Below are positions 1 through 5,176 of a stretch of DNA of 5,790 nucleotides, in pieces. Numbering within the stretch: position 1 is the stretch's first letter; every line of letters starts with the position of its first letter. Position numbers and translations under genes: made by a program. Location: contig JAFPXU010000014.1 of the NCBI GenBank assembly GCA_017394605.1, positions 1-5,790 on the forward strand, read 5' to 3'. The DNA comes from Clostridia bacterium (GTDB taxonomy: Bacteria; Bacillota_A; Clostridia; Christensenellales; CAG-138). The notes under the pieces were generated by a model. The model did not search any database and was not told where the DNA came from. It saw only the letters and a program-made list of their open reading frames with translations.

Positions 1-43
1 ATTCGGGCTACCTCCCATCATCCAAAAGATGAGGATCGTACTG

Positions 44-82
44 AAAAACGGAGGGGAAAGGATTCCTCCAACCCCCTCCGTT
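44..82 (-). terminator. Rho-independent terminator of the substrate-binding protein gene
   Basis: Read on the minus strand, a perfect 10-bp stem (AACGGAGGGG at 73-82 pairing with CCCCTCCGTT at 47-56) with a 16-nt loop runs into five T residues (44-48). It begins 26 bp after the stop codon of the minus-strand gene. The placement and T-run fit intrinsic termination. It could be leaky and let some transcription reach transporter genes further left, which is common after binding-protein genes. Confidence 0.85.
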
Positions 83-108
83 CATCGCAATGACGGTTCA
101 GAAGTTCA

Positions 109-1251
109 TTAACCCATGAGCGGTACGACTTCGTTCTCCCACGCTTCGGAAATCGCTTCGCATGCTGCGTTCAGCTGTGCAGCGGATTCCGGCGTGATGA
201 TGTTCTGGTAGTATTCATCGCCGAGGATCGGGCAGTCATCCGGGATGTCGATCTGATCCGCACGGATCGGACGGGCACCGCCGCGGGCACGGTCGATCTG
301 GCCCTCGTCGCTGAACAGGTAGTTCAGGGCGACACGGGCGGCATAGGGATGCGCAGCCCATTTGTTGAGTACCAGCGCGTAGCCGGTCGAGAGAGCGCCG
401 TCCTGCGGGATCACATAGGAGATGTGCACGCCGGGGATGTTCTTCTCGTTCAGGTCTTTCGCGAAGTTGGAGCCGTTGAAGTCAAAACGTCCGCAGCCGC
501 AGACGATCTGGCCGGTCTCGAAGTCGGTCTCGCCCGCGTCACCGCCATCCAGACGGCCTGCCTTGGCGAGCTCGATGCACTTATCGATGCAGGGACGGAT
601 GTTGTCCCATGTTCCGCCGAGTGCGAAGTTCATGGCCAGCATATCGACCTGGGAGGAAGCGCCGCCGATGACGTTGCCGAATGCCAGGTTGATGTCTTCT
701 CTCTCAAGAAGCTCTTTCCAGGTCGTGGGGAGTTCACCCTCGATCGCCGCATCGTTGAAGATGAACGCGGTGCTGCCGGTGTAGGAGAGCGCCCACTTGT
801 GATCGGGATCCTTCGCCCAGTCGGGAATCTTGTCCCAGACATCGACGGTGTAGGGCTGGATGCAGTCCTGCTCAACAGCCGTGACGGTGAAGGCATAGCC
901 GATGTCGCCGAGGTCCATCGTCGGGTCATCCTTTTCCGCGATGAACAGCGCAAGCTCTTCCGCGGAGGAGAGGTCCGGGTCGACGTTCCTGTCGATGCCG
1001 TACTTTTCCTTGAGGGTCGCGAAGGAATCGGACCACAGTGTCCAGTAATCCGGGAGACCTGCCGTTCCGACGTAGCCTTCGGATTTCTCCAGCAGCTGAT
1101 CCAACGTCATGGAGTCGAAATCAACCGCAGCGTCCGCGGCGGGAGCCGCAGCGTCCGTCTTCGGGGCTTCCGTTGTTGCCGCGGGTGCGGAACATCCGAA
1201 GCAGAACAGAGCGAAGACGACAGCAAGTGCCAACGCAAGATACTTCTTCAT
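109..1251 (-). CDS. ABC transporter substrate-binding lipoprotein (AfuA/PotD-type fold)
   Basis: This is an extracellular solute-binding protein of 380 residues, expected to be lipid-anchored outside the membrane and to deliver substrate to an ABC importer. Residues 1-19 form a signal peptide (MKKY, then a hydrophobic stretch) ending at Cys20. The lipobox C-F-G-C is unusual at -3 and -2. Residues 21-45 are an Ala/Thr/Pro-rich linker. The mature part has a run typical of family 6/8 binding proteins: GLPDYW at 65-70, SSAEELALFIAEK at 95-107, DLGDIGYA at 113-120, WDKIPDWAKD at 139-148, YTGSTAFIFND at 157-167, DFNG at 257-260, IPQDGALSTGYALVLNKWA at 281-299 and SDEGQI...RGGARPIRA at 314-331. The start is set by AAGGAGG 11 nt upstream. 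AfuA-type relatives bind iron or sugar phosphates and PotD-type relatives bind polyamines, so the ligand is not readable here. No permease or ATPase gene is adjacent in the window. The divergent neighbour is a PHP phosphoesterase, which makes a phosphorylated ligand a reasonable guess. Confidence 0.9.
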   Translation of the reverse strand: MKKYLALALAVVFALFCFGCSAPAATTEAPKTDAAAPAADAAVDFDSMTLDQLLEKSEGYVGTAGLPDYWTLWSDSFATLKEKYGIDRNVDPDLSSAEELALFIAEKDDPTMDLGDIGYAFTVTAVEQDCIQPYTVDVWDKIPDWAKDPDHKWALSYTGSTAFIFNDAAIEGELPTTWKELLEREDINLAFGNVIGGASSQVDMLAMNFALGGTWDNIRPCIDKCIELAKAGRLDGGDAGETDFETGQIVCGCGRFDFNGSNFAKDLNEKNIPGVHISYVIPQDGALSTGYALVLNKWAAHPYAARVALNYLFSDEGQIDRARGGARPIRADQIDIPDDCPILGDEYYQNIITPESAAQLNAACEAISEAWENEVVPLMG

Positions 1252-1280
1252 TTCTTTTGTTTCCTCCTTGATTTATCTAT

Positions 1281-1298
1281 GAACCCCAAACGGGGATC
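1281..1298 (-). other. Hairpin close to the start of the substrate-binding protein gene
   Basis: On the minus-strand transcript CCCC (1292-1295) pairs with GGGG (1284-1287) around a GTTT loop. After one mismatch, three flanking base pairs extend the stem. It lies about 12 nt upstream of the AAGGAGG ribosome binding site and could affect translation or mRNA stability. It is short and could be incidental. Confidence 0.35.
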
Positions 1299-1308
1299 AT
1301 TCCGAACG

Positions 1309-1389
1309 AAAAAACAAATAAAAAACGACGACCGGAAGGACGCGTATGCGCCGTCCGACGCCGCGGGCGGCGAAGGTCCGTTTGGAACC
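1309..1389 (-). promoter_or_regulatory. Structured 5' leader with possible attenuator
   Basis: The predicted minus-strand leader runs from about 1397 to 1252. It contains in order a GGT(T)CC/GGACC hairpin (1375-1389), a CGCCG/CGGCG hairpin (1359-1372) and a GGAC-GCG type hairpin with one bulge (1338-1356). CCGGTCGTCG (1326-1335) follows, directly before T6-A-T3-G-T6 (1309-1325). CGGCGTCGG (1355-1363) can pair imperfectly with that last arm, with one mismatch, one bulge and a G-U pair, and this would form a terminator-like stem on the T-run. That pairing excludes the 1359-1372 hairpin, so two alternative folds are possible. No known riboswitch was recognised. The attenuator reading is inference. 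Confidence 0.35.
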
Positions 1390-1403
1390 GATGCACTGAA
1401 TGT

Positions 1404-1432
1404 ATATTAGCATTCTGTAAATAAAAATTCAA
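1404..1432 (-). promoter_or_regulatory. Sigma-A-like promoter for the substrate-binding protein gene
   Basis: On the minus strand TTGAAT (1427-1432) and TAATAT (1404-1409) are separated by exactly 17 bp in an A/T-rich setting. The expected start near 1397 gives a leader of about 146 nt before the ATG at 1251. Confidence 0.7.
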
Positions 1433-1528
1433 CAAAAAAACAGAAGCCTGCATTATTATATACGATTCGATTCGATCCTTCCGTCCCCAACGCCGCGTTT
1501 CGATGCTATAATGAGGTTAAATTCAACA
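1425..1528 (+). repeat. Duplicated AAATTCAACA in the divergent promoter region
   Basis: The 10-mer AAATTCAACA occurs at 1425-1434 and again at 1519-1528 in the same orientation. The first copy covers the -35 element of the minus-strand promoter. The second covers the expected transcription start of the plus-strand gene and lies in an interrupted dyad, GTTAAATTCAAC (1516-1527). The layout would suit one regulator acting on both promoters, but the motif is short and A/T-rich. Confidence 0.35.
1504..1512 (+). promoter_or_regulatory. Extended -10 promoter for the PHP gene
   Basis: TGCTATAAT combines a TGN extension with a perfect -10 hexamer (TATAAT at 1507-1512). No good -35 hexamer sits 16-18 bp upstream, where the sequence is C-rich, so this would be an extended -10 promoter. 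The transcription start would fall near 1519, leaving a leader of about 27 nt. Confidence 0.6.
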
Positions 1529-1545
1529 CAGCAAAGGACCTGCAT

Positions 1546-2976
1546 ATGAGAACAGAATACCTCCCCCGCGTCTGCGTCTGCAGGGGCGCCTTCCAGACCG
1601 ATTTCACACTCGACTACGACTGGTTTCCCCGCGTCGTCACGGCGGGAAAGGAGACCGTCATCCATATCCGCCAGCTCGGCGGGAGCCCGCGCTTTCTGCC
1701 GGACACGGACTATACCCTGATCTTTTGCCCGACCACGCAGGGCAAGCCCGTCGACTATCCGGTCATGTCCGGCTATGAGACCGAAACGGTGCGCACGGAC
1801 GGCGAGGGCAGTTTCCATATCAGGCATACGTTTCCCACCGAGCAGGAATATTATCTAAGATTCTACAGCAGCGAGGACCGGCTTCTCGACCAGTTCCCCG
1901 TCTACTGCGTCGCAGAGGACCTTGTCGGCCTCTACCCCTTCATCGGCGACACGCATCTGCATACCTGCCGTTCCGACGGAAGGCAGACGCCCGCGGTCGT
2001 CGCGGCAAACTACCGGAAGATCGGCTATGACTTCCTCGCGATCACCGACCATCACCGCTACTACCCCTCCCTGGAGGCGCTGCGGTTCTATAAGGACGTC
2101 CCGACGGAGCTGTGCATCGTGCCGGGCGAGGAGGTCCAGCTCCCGGACGCAAACGGCCTGCACAACGACGTCCATATCATCAACTTCGGCGGTCTCTACA
2201 GTGTCAACGCCCTGGCGGAGGGGCCGAACCGCTCCGAAGCCGGCGACGGGAAAATGATGCGCTCTCTGGACGGCGACGCGCCGGATTCCATGACGCAGGC
2301 GGAGTACGACGCGCTCATGCAGAAGCTGACCGATGAGATCGACTGTCCGGAGGACATCGACAGCTTCCCCGCCGCGAACTGCAAGTGGGTCTTCGATGAG
2401 ATCCGGAAGGCGGACGGGCTTGGGATCTTCGTGCACCCTTACTGGATCAGCGACGTGTACCACGTCCCGGAACGGTTCACGGACTACGTGGTGGACAGCG
2501 GGATGTTCGACGCGTTCGAGGTCCTGGGCGGAGAGCGCTACTACGAACAGAACGGCTTCCAGACGATCCGCTACTACGAGGACAAGGCAAAAGGGCATGT
2601 CTACCCCATCGTCGGCGCGACGGACAGCCACAGCTCGCATCCGTCCAACGACGGCGCCTACGTCGCGGCCACGATTGTCTTCGCCGAAAAGAACGAGAGA
2701 AAGACGCTGATCAGCGCCATCAAAAACTTCCATAGCGTCGCGGTCGACAAGATCAGCAAAGAATTCCGCATGGTCGGGGACCTGCGCCTCGTCAAATACG
2801 CGACGTTCCTCTATCAGTATTACTTCCCGATGCACAACGAGCTCTGCTTTGAGGAGGGACGTCTTATGAAGCAGTACGCGACGGGTCTTCCCGGGGAGCG
2901 GGACGAAGCGCTCCGGACGCTTTTGTGCATCTGCGGGCGCGTCGGAAAACTGAAGGACAAGTATTTCGATTTCTGA
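1546..2976 (+). CDS. PHP-domain metal-dependent phosphoesterase with N-terminal extension
   Basis: This is a 476-residue protein with the motifs of the PHP (polymerase and histidinol phosphatase) superfamily, whose members use two or three metal ions to hydrolyse phosphoesters. Visible metal-site motifs are DTHLHT (His137, His139) with SDG at 143-145, ITDHH (Asp168, His169) at 166-170, PGEE (Glu195/196) at 193-196, DVHI (His210) at 208-211, FVHPYW (His297) at 295-300 and GATDSHSS (Asp360, His362) at 357-364. All expected positions are kept, so the enzyme is probably active. Residues 1-128 precede the PHP core and look beta-rich with no signal peptide, so a cytoplasmic location is likely. The C-terminal 100 residues are mostly helical. 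The layout recalls CehA/McbA-like PHP proteins, but the substrate cannot be told. The start is supported by AAAGGA (1533-1538), 7 nt before ATG and just after a good -10. The gene is divergent from the binding protein and probably co-transcribed with the next gene. Confidence 0.88.
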   Translation: MRTEYLPRVCVCRGAFQTDFTLDYDWFPRVVTAGKETVIHIRQLGGSPRFLPDTDYTLIFCPTTQGKPVDYPVMSGYETETVRTDGEGSFHIRHTFPTEQEYYLRFYSSEDRLLDQFPVYCVAEDLVGLYPFIGDTHLHTCRSDGRQTPAVVAANYRKIGYDFLAITDHHRYYPSLEALRFYKDVPTELCIVPGEEVQLPDANGLHNDVHIINFGGLYSVNALAEGPNRSEAGDGKMMRSLDGDAPDSMTQAEYDALMQKLTDEIDCPEDIDSFPAANCKWVFDEIRKADGLGIFVHPYWISDVYHVPERFTDYVVDSGMFDAFEVLGGERYYEQNGFQTIRYYEDKAKGHVYPIVGATDSHSSHPSNDGAYVAATIVFAEKNERKTLISAIKNFHSVAVDKISKEFRMVGDLRLVKYATFLYQYYFPMHNELCFEEGRLMKQYATGLPGERDEALRTLLCICGRVGKLKDKYFDF

Positions 2977-3021
2977 CGGTCCTCCGTCCGTGATCGATCC
3001 AGTCAACCGTGAGGAACCGTT

Positions 3022-4443
3022 ATGCATGATGCATCAAAAGGAATGAAAAAAACCGCGCATTTCTACGGCAGCGGACGCGTGCCGGGATGGCTGAAGAAGA
3101 TTCGGGCAAAAACGCTCCGGACAGACGAGGAGCTTTCCGCGTTCGCTCTTTCGTGCCGGGACAGTTCGCTCCGCCGGGACGTGCTTTCGGCTGTCGACCG
3201 CATCACGGACCGGGACGAGCTTTTAAAGATCGCCGCCTCGGACGCGGACAAGTCGGTCCGTCTGCGCGCGCTGGAACGTTTCCCGCGCGACCGCTCGTTT
3301 CTGCTGGCGGTCAAGGCTTCCGCGAAGCACTGGAGTCCCTCTCTTTCCAACCTGTATCCGGTCGAATCGCTGGCAGTCGAACTGCTGAAGGCTCAGGAAG
3401 CGGACGCCCTCGCAGAGGCGCCGGACGAAAACGCGGTCGCAAAGCTTGTCTCCGGCGGAGCCGTGACCGAATCCCTTTCGGAAGCGATGAGACGGATCAC
3501 AAGCGAATCCGTCCTTCTGGATCTTCTGAACAGAAACGTCGGCCCTGACGTCGACGCGGCTGTGCTGGGCCGCTCCCGTCACCCGGACGCGTCGTGCGGA
3601 GCGGACTTTCAACGCGCCGTAACGGATCTTAGCCTCGCGGGACGGTTCCGCGGGCTGGAATCCTCCGTAACGGGATGTCTGAACGATCCAAAGCTTCTGA
3701 CCGAGATCCTGGACAAAACCCGCAATCCGGCTCTTGCCGCCTCGGCCGCGGACGATCTGTTCTGGCTCTATGACCTAGCAAAGCGGAGCGGCACGGCGCT
3801 TCCGCCTCTGTCGGACGCGCAGCAGGACGTTCTGGTTCGCCACCTCGCCGGTCAGAACCGCCTTTGCCGCAATCCCGCGCTGGGGCTGCTGGACCCGAGG
3901 CACCTGAAAAACCTGTACGCGCAGATCAAAGATGACGAAGACCGGCTGGAGATCGTCCGCCGCCTTCCGCAGAACGAGTTTACCGACGGGCTGATAAACG
4001 ATCTGCTGAAGATGCCCGGCGGAAGGATCCGGGACCAATGGGAACGCGGGCTTGCGGGCTTTTCCACCGAGCGCCTGACCGAGATCGTCCGGACCCATCC
4101 CGACTGGAGATACCGCGTCAAGGCGATGGAATTCGCGGTCAGCAGACTGCTCCGTGAAGAAAACGCAACGGAGCGCATCGACGCGGTCGTCCTTCCGATG
4201 ATCGACGAAATCCGCACCGAAAACGGACATATCGGCAGCATGCTGGTCGACATCTTCCACGCGCTGCCCGAGGAGCTCAATTCCCATTTCGGCTTTGAGC
4301 CGGAATATGAAGAAGGCGAAACGATCGACGACGCGGAATGGAGCACGCTCAAGGTCCGATACGGCGGACATCAGTACTGGGTCTATTATTCGCAGACGGA
4401 CGGCGGCGGCTACTGCCCGCCGTACGGCGAGCAGATCTCCTGA
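3022..4443 (+). CDS. HEAT-like alpha-helical repeat protein of unknown function
   Basis: This 473-residue protein has no recognised enzymatic motif. Much of it reads as paired amphipathic helices of about 25-30 residues, as in HEAT or leucine-rich-variant solenoids. The clearest unit is residues 49-88, where helices are joined by acidic turns (ITDRDELLKIAASDADKSVR at 61-80). Looser copies lie around 155-185, 222-250, 305-345 and 348-378. Such solenoids usually act as protein-binding scaffolds. The tail (about 440-473) departs from the repeats, is rich in Tyr and Gly, and ends in YCPPYGE near the C terminus. No signal peptide or membrane segment is visible, so it is probably cytoplasmic. The ATG at 3022 follows GAGGAA (3011-3016) by 5 nt. 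The next in-frame ATG, at 3043, has no usable spacing. It lies 45 bp after the PHP gene with no terminator between, which suggests one operon. Its last codons carry a perfect palindrome shared with the hipB-like promoter region. Confidence 0.8.
   Translation: MHDASKGMKKTAHFYGSGRVPGWLKKIRAKTLRTDEELSAFALSCRDSSLRRDVLSAVDRITDRDELLKIAASDADKSVRLRALERFPRDRSFLLAVKASAKHWSPSLSNLYPVESLAVELLKAQEADALAEAPDENAVAKLVSGGAVTESLSEAMRRITSESVLLDLLNRNVGPDVDAAVLGRSRHPDASCGADFQRAVTDLSLAGRFRGLESSVTGCLNDPKLLTEILDKTRNPALAASAADDLFWLYDLAKRSGTALPPLSDAQQDVLVRHLAGQNRLCRNPALGLLDPRHLKNLYAQIKDDEDRLEIVRRLPQNEFTDGLINDLLKMPGGRIRDQWERGLAGFSTERLTEIVRTHPDWRYRVKAMEFAVSRLLREENATERIDAVVLPMIDEIRTENGHIGSMLVDIFHALPEELNSHFGFEPEYEEGETIDDAEWSTLKVRYGGHQYWVYYSQTDGGGYCPPYGEQIS
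4418..4429. promoter_or_regulatory. Palindrome copy A (CGCCGTACGGCG), candidate operator
   Basis: This is a perfect 12-bp palindrome inside the last codons of the HEAT-like gene, where it encodes part of PPYGE. It is identical over 12 bp to copy B at 4783-4794. It lies about 80 bp upstream of the phd start codon and 10 bp upstream of a possible -35 element, where it could serve as an operator for phd. Because it is within coding sequence it could also be chance. Confidence 0.45.
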
Positions 4444-4467
4444 CATAAGAAGTCCTGACGTTATGCA
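4440..4467 (+). promoter_or_regulatory. Weak candidate promoter for the phd-like gene
   Basis: CTGACA (4440-4445) differs from the -35 consensus at one base and overlaps the stop codon of the upstream gene. TATGCA (4462-4467) follows at 16 bp but is a poor -10. TCCTGAC is repeated at 4438-4444 and 4453-4459. Transcription could instead come from the upstream operon. Confidence 0.25.
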
Positions 4468-4506
4468 CATATTGAGATGATCTGACTTTCAAAAGGAGGC
4501 GGCATT

Positions 4507-4779
4507 ATGGAAAAACGGATCCGTCCATCCGCTGATCTCAAAAATCACTATGCCGATATCTCAAAAACCTGTAAGGAGTCCCATCAGCCGGTGATCATCA
4601 CTGTCAACGGACAAGCCGATACGGTCATATTGAGTTTACAGGATTACCGTCAGATGCATTCGGATCTGGAACTGCTGCGCATGCTGGCCGACAGCGAATC
4701 GGATGTTTCCGCGAATCGTATTGCCCCGATAGAAGGTTCCTTCCGTAATCTGCGTACGCGTCTTTTCGAAAGCAATTGA
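4507..4779 (+). CDS. Phd/YefM-family antitoxin without adjacent toxin
   Basis: This 90-residue protein looks like a complete type II antitoxin of the Phd/YefM family. Such proteins bind DNA as dimers through the N-terminal domain and neutralise a RelE/ParE- or Doc-type toxin through the C-terminal helix. Residues 5-50 match the N-terminal fold: IRPSADLKNHYADI, then QPVIITVNGQADTVILSLQDY at 27-47. Residues 54-87 (LELLRMLADSESDV...RIAPIEG...LRTRLF) form the toxin-binding tail. The start is preceded by a perfect AAAGGAGG (4492-4499) at 7-nt spacing. The toxin gene that normally overlaps or follows at once is absent. The next 104 bp are non-coding and carry palindromes, then comes a HipB-like gene. 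GC is about 50%, lower than the flanking genes, consistent with acquired DNA. It may now act as a free regulator or protect against a toxin encoded elsewhere. Confidence 0.85.
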   Translation: MEKRIRPSADLKNHYADISKTCKESHQPVIITVNGQADTVILSLQDYRQMHSDLELLRMLADSESDVSANRIAPIEGSFRNLRTRLFESN

Positions 4780-4804
4780 CTTCGCCGTACGGCGCAGTAA
4801 TTAT
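4776..4804 (+). promoter_or_regulatory. Candidate promoter for the hipB-like gene with operator in its spacer
   Basis: TTGACT (4776-4781, five of six matches to the -35 consensus) overlaps the phd stop codon. An A/T-rich -10 candidate follows: TAATTA (4798-4803) at 16 bp or AATTAT (4799-4804) at 17 bp. The 12-bp palindrome at 4783-4794 fills the spacer, so a bound dimer would block polymerase. The -10 match is only moderate. Confidence 0.5.
4783..4794. promoter_or_regulatory. Palindrome copy B (CGCCGTACGGCG), candidate operator
   Basis: This perfect 12-bp palindrome starts 3 bp after the phd stop codon and lies between the -35 and -10 candidates of the hipB-like gene. It is the first member of the 39-bp phased series. 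Its GTAC centre also occurs in TGTACA operators described for YefM/Phd proteins, so either neighbouring regulator could be the binder. Confidence 0.65.
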
Positions 4805-4821
4805 GAATCTGAACGATATTT

Positions 4822-4833
4822 AGCCGTTCGGCT
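4822..4833. promoter_or_regulatory. Palindrome copy C (AGCCGTTCGGCT), candidate operator
   Basis: This has the same arms as copies B and D but a TT centre instead of TA, so it is palindromic except at the middle pair. Its centre is 39 bp from both B and D. It lies in a stretch of about 32% GC downstream of the hipB-like promoter candidate. Confidence 0.6.
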
Positions 4834-4861
4834 TATTTTATTGGAATCTGATGCTTTTTTA

Positions 4862-4871
4862 GCCGTACGGC
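4862..4871. promoter_or_regulatory. Palindrome copy D (GCCGTACGGC), candidate operator
   Basis: This perfect 10-bp palindrome ends one base before the AAGGAGG ribosome binding site (4873-4879) of the hipB-like gene. A protein bound here would act as a roadblock inside the leader rather than at the promoter. Confidence 0.6.
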
Positions 4872-4883
4872 GAAGGAGGACGC

Positions 4884-5096
4884 ATGATCGTCATAGATGC
4901 AAAACAGTTCGGGGAGGCAGTCCGCAAAAGAAGAAAGGCGCTCGGTTACACCCAGCGGTTTCTCTGTGAATTCAGCGGGCTGAGCGTCAGCTTCCTTTCT
5001 GACCTGGAGAACGGAAAAGCGACGATCGAACTGGAAAAAGCAATCCGGGTCGCAAACCTGCTCGGTATGGACTGTTCGTTGTCCGCCAGGGGATAG
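4884..5096 (+). CDS. HipB-like helix-turn-helix antitoxin/regulator (y4mF type)
   Basis: This is a small 70-residue Xre-family DNA-binding protein. Residues 8-20 (QFGEAVRKRRKAL) form helix 1, GYTQRFLCEFSGL at 21-33 contains helix 2, and SVSFLSDLENGK at 34-45 is the recognition helix and turn. IELEKAIRVANLLGMDCSL (48-66) closes the fold. The pattern SGLS..F.SDLENGK...LEK..RV...LG matches the HipB-like group that normally pairs with a HipA-type Ser/Thr kinase toxin and represses its own operon. Here the reading frame after it stops within 23 codons, so no HipA is present. The start is set by AAGGAGG (4873-4879) 4 nt before ATG. Three GCCGTWCGGC palindromes lie upstream and are the most likely autoregulatory operators. 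Whether this protein or the upstream Phd-like protein binds them cannot be decided from sequence. Confidence 0.85.
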   Translation: MIVIDAKQFGEAVRKRRKALGYTQRFLCEFSGLSVSFLSDLENGKATIELEKAIRVANLLGMDCSLSARG

Positions 5097-5099
5097 CGC

Positions 5100-5171
5100 A
5101 TGGAATACGATTTTGTTACGATAGGAGCCTCTTCCTTCGGACACAGCAGGGAATATTTATTCTTTTCTTAA
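5100..5171 (+). pseudogene. 23-codon ORF after hipB, possible hipA remnant
   Basis: An ATG 3 nt after the hipB-like stop, preceded by AGGGGA at workable spacing, opens a frame of only 23 codons (MEYDFVTIGASSFG, then a short Phe-rich end) closed by TAA. hipA normally starts at this point, so it may be what remains of a toxin gene after a deletion. The peptide itself does not recognisably match HipA, so it could equally be a chance ORF. Confidence 0.35.
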
Positions 5172-5176
5172 TTTCC

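Larger units (their letters stand above)
4784..4871 (+). repeat. 39-bp tandem repeat carrying phased palindromes
   Basis: There are two units (4784-4822 and 4823-4861) plus the first 10 bp of a third (4862-4871). The consensus is GCCGTWCGGC-N11-GAATCTGA-N6-TTTA. Units 1 and 2 agree at 25 of 39 positions. Nearly all of the agreement is in the palindrome, the GAATCTGA octamer (4805-4812 and 4844-4851) and the final TTTA. Conserved blocks with diverged spacers suggest binding sites kept by selection after an old duplication. Confidence 0.8.

Noticed and set aside
2..111. Open plus-strand frame from the left edge
   Set aside because: It passes through a terminator hairpin and into the end of the minus-strand gene. 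Too short and featureless to support as a gene end.
349..1410. Long plus-strand ORF (353 codons) antisense to the binding-protein gene
   Set aside because: It mirrors the codon bias of a clearly recognisable gene, shows no family features and has no ribosome binding site. It is a shadow frame.
1455..1460. TATAAT on the minus strand as a second promoter for the binding protein
   Set aside because: No -35-like hexamer lies at proper distance, and a better promoter with both elements is at 1404-1432.
2975..2988. GACGG/CCGTC hairpin at the PHP stop codon as a terminator
   Set aside because: Only 5 bp and no T-run follows, so it should not separate the PHP and HEAT-like genes.
1855..3027. Long minus-strand ORF (390 codons) antisense to the PHP gene
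   Set aside because: The opposite strand encodes all PHP metal motifs in order. This frame is rich in Val/Arg/Asp as expected of antisense GC-rich DNA, and no motif is seen.
3775..4470. Minus-strand ORF (231 codons) antisense to the HEAT-like gene
   Set aside because: The plus-strand frame has a better start, longer length and regular helical repeats. The antisense frame shows no features.
4784..4871. 39-bp repeats considered as a CRISPR array
   Set aside because: Only two full units, and the conserved parts are short blocks with similar, not unique, spacers. No cas genes in the window. Operators explain it better.
4833..5144. Minus-strand ORF (103 codons) across the hipB-like gene and operators
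   Set aside because: It runs antisense to a well recognised HTH gene and through the palindromes, with no start signal.
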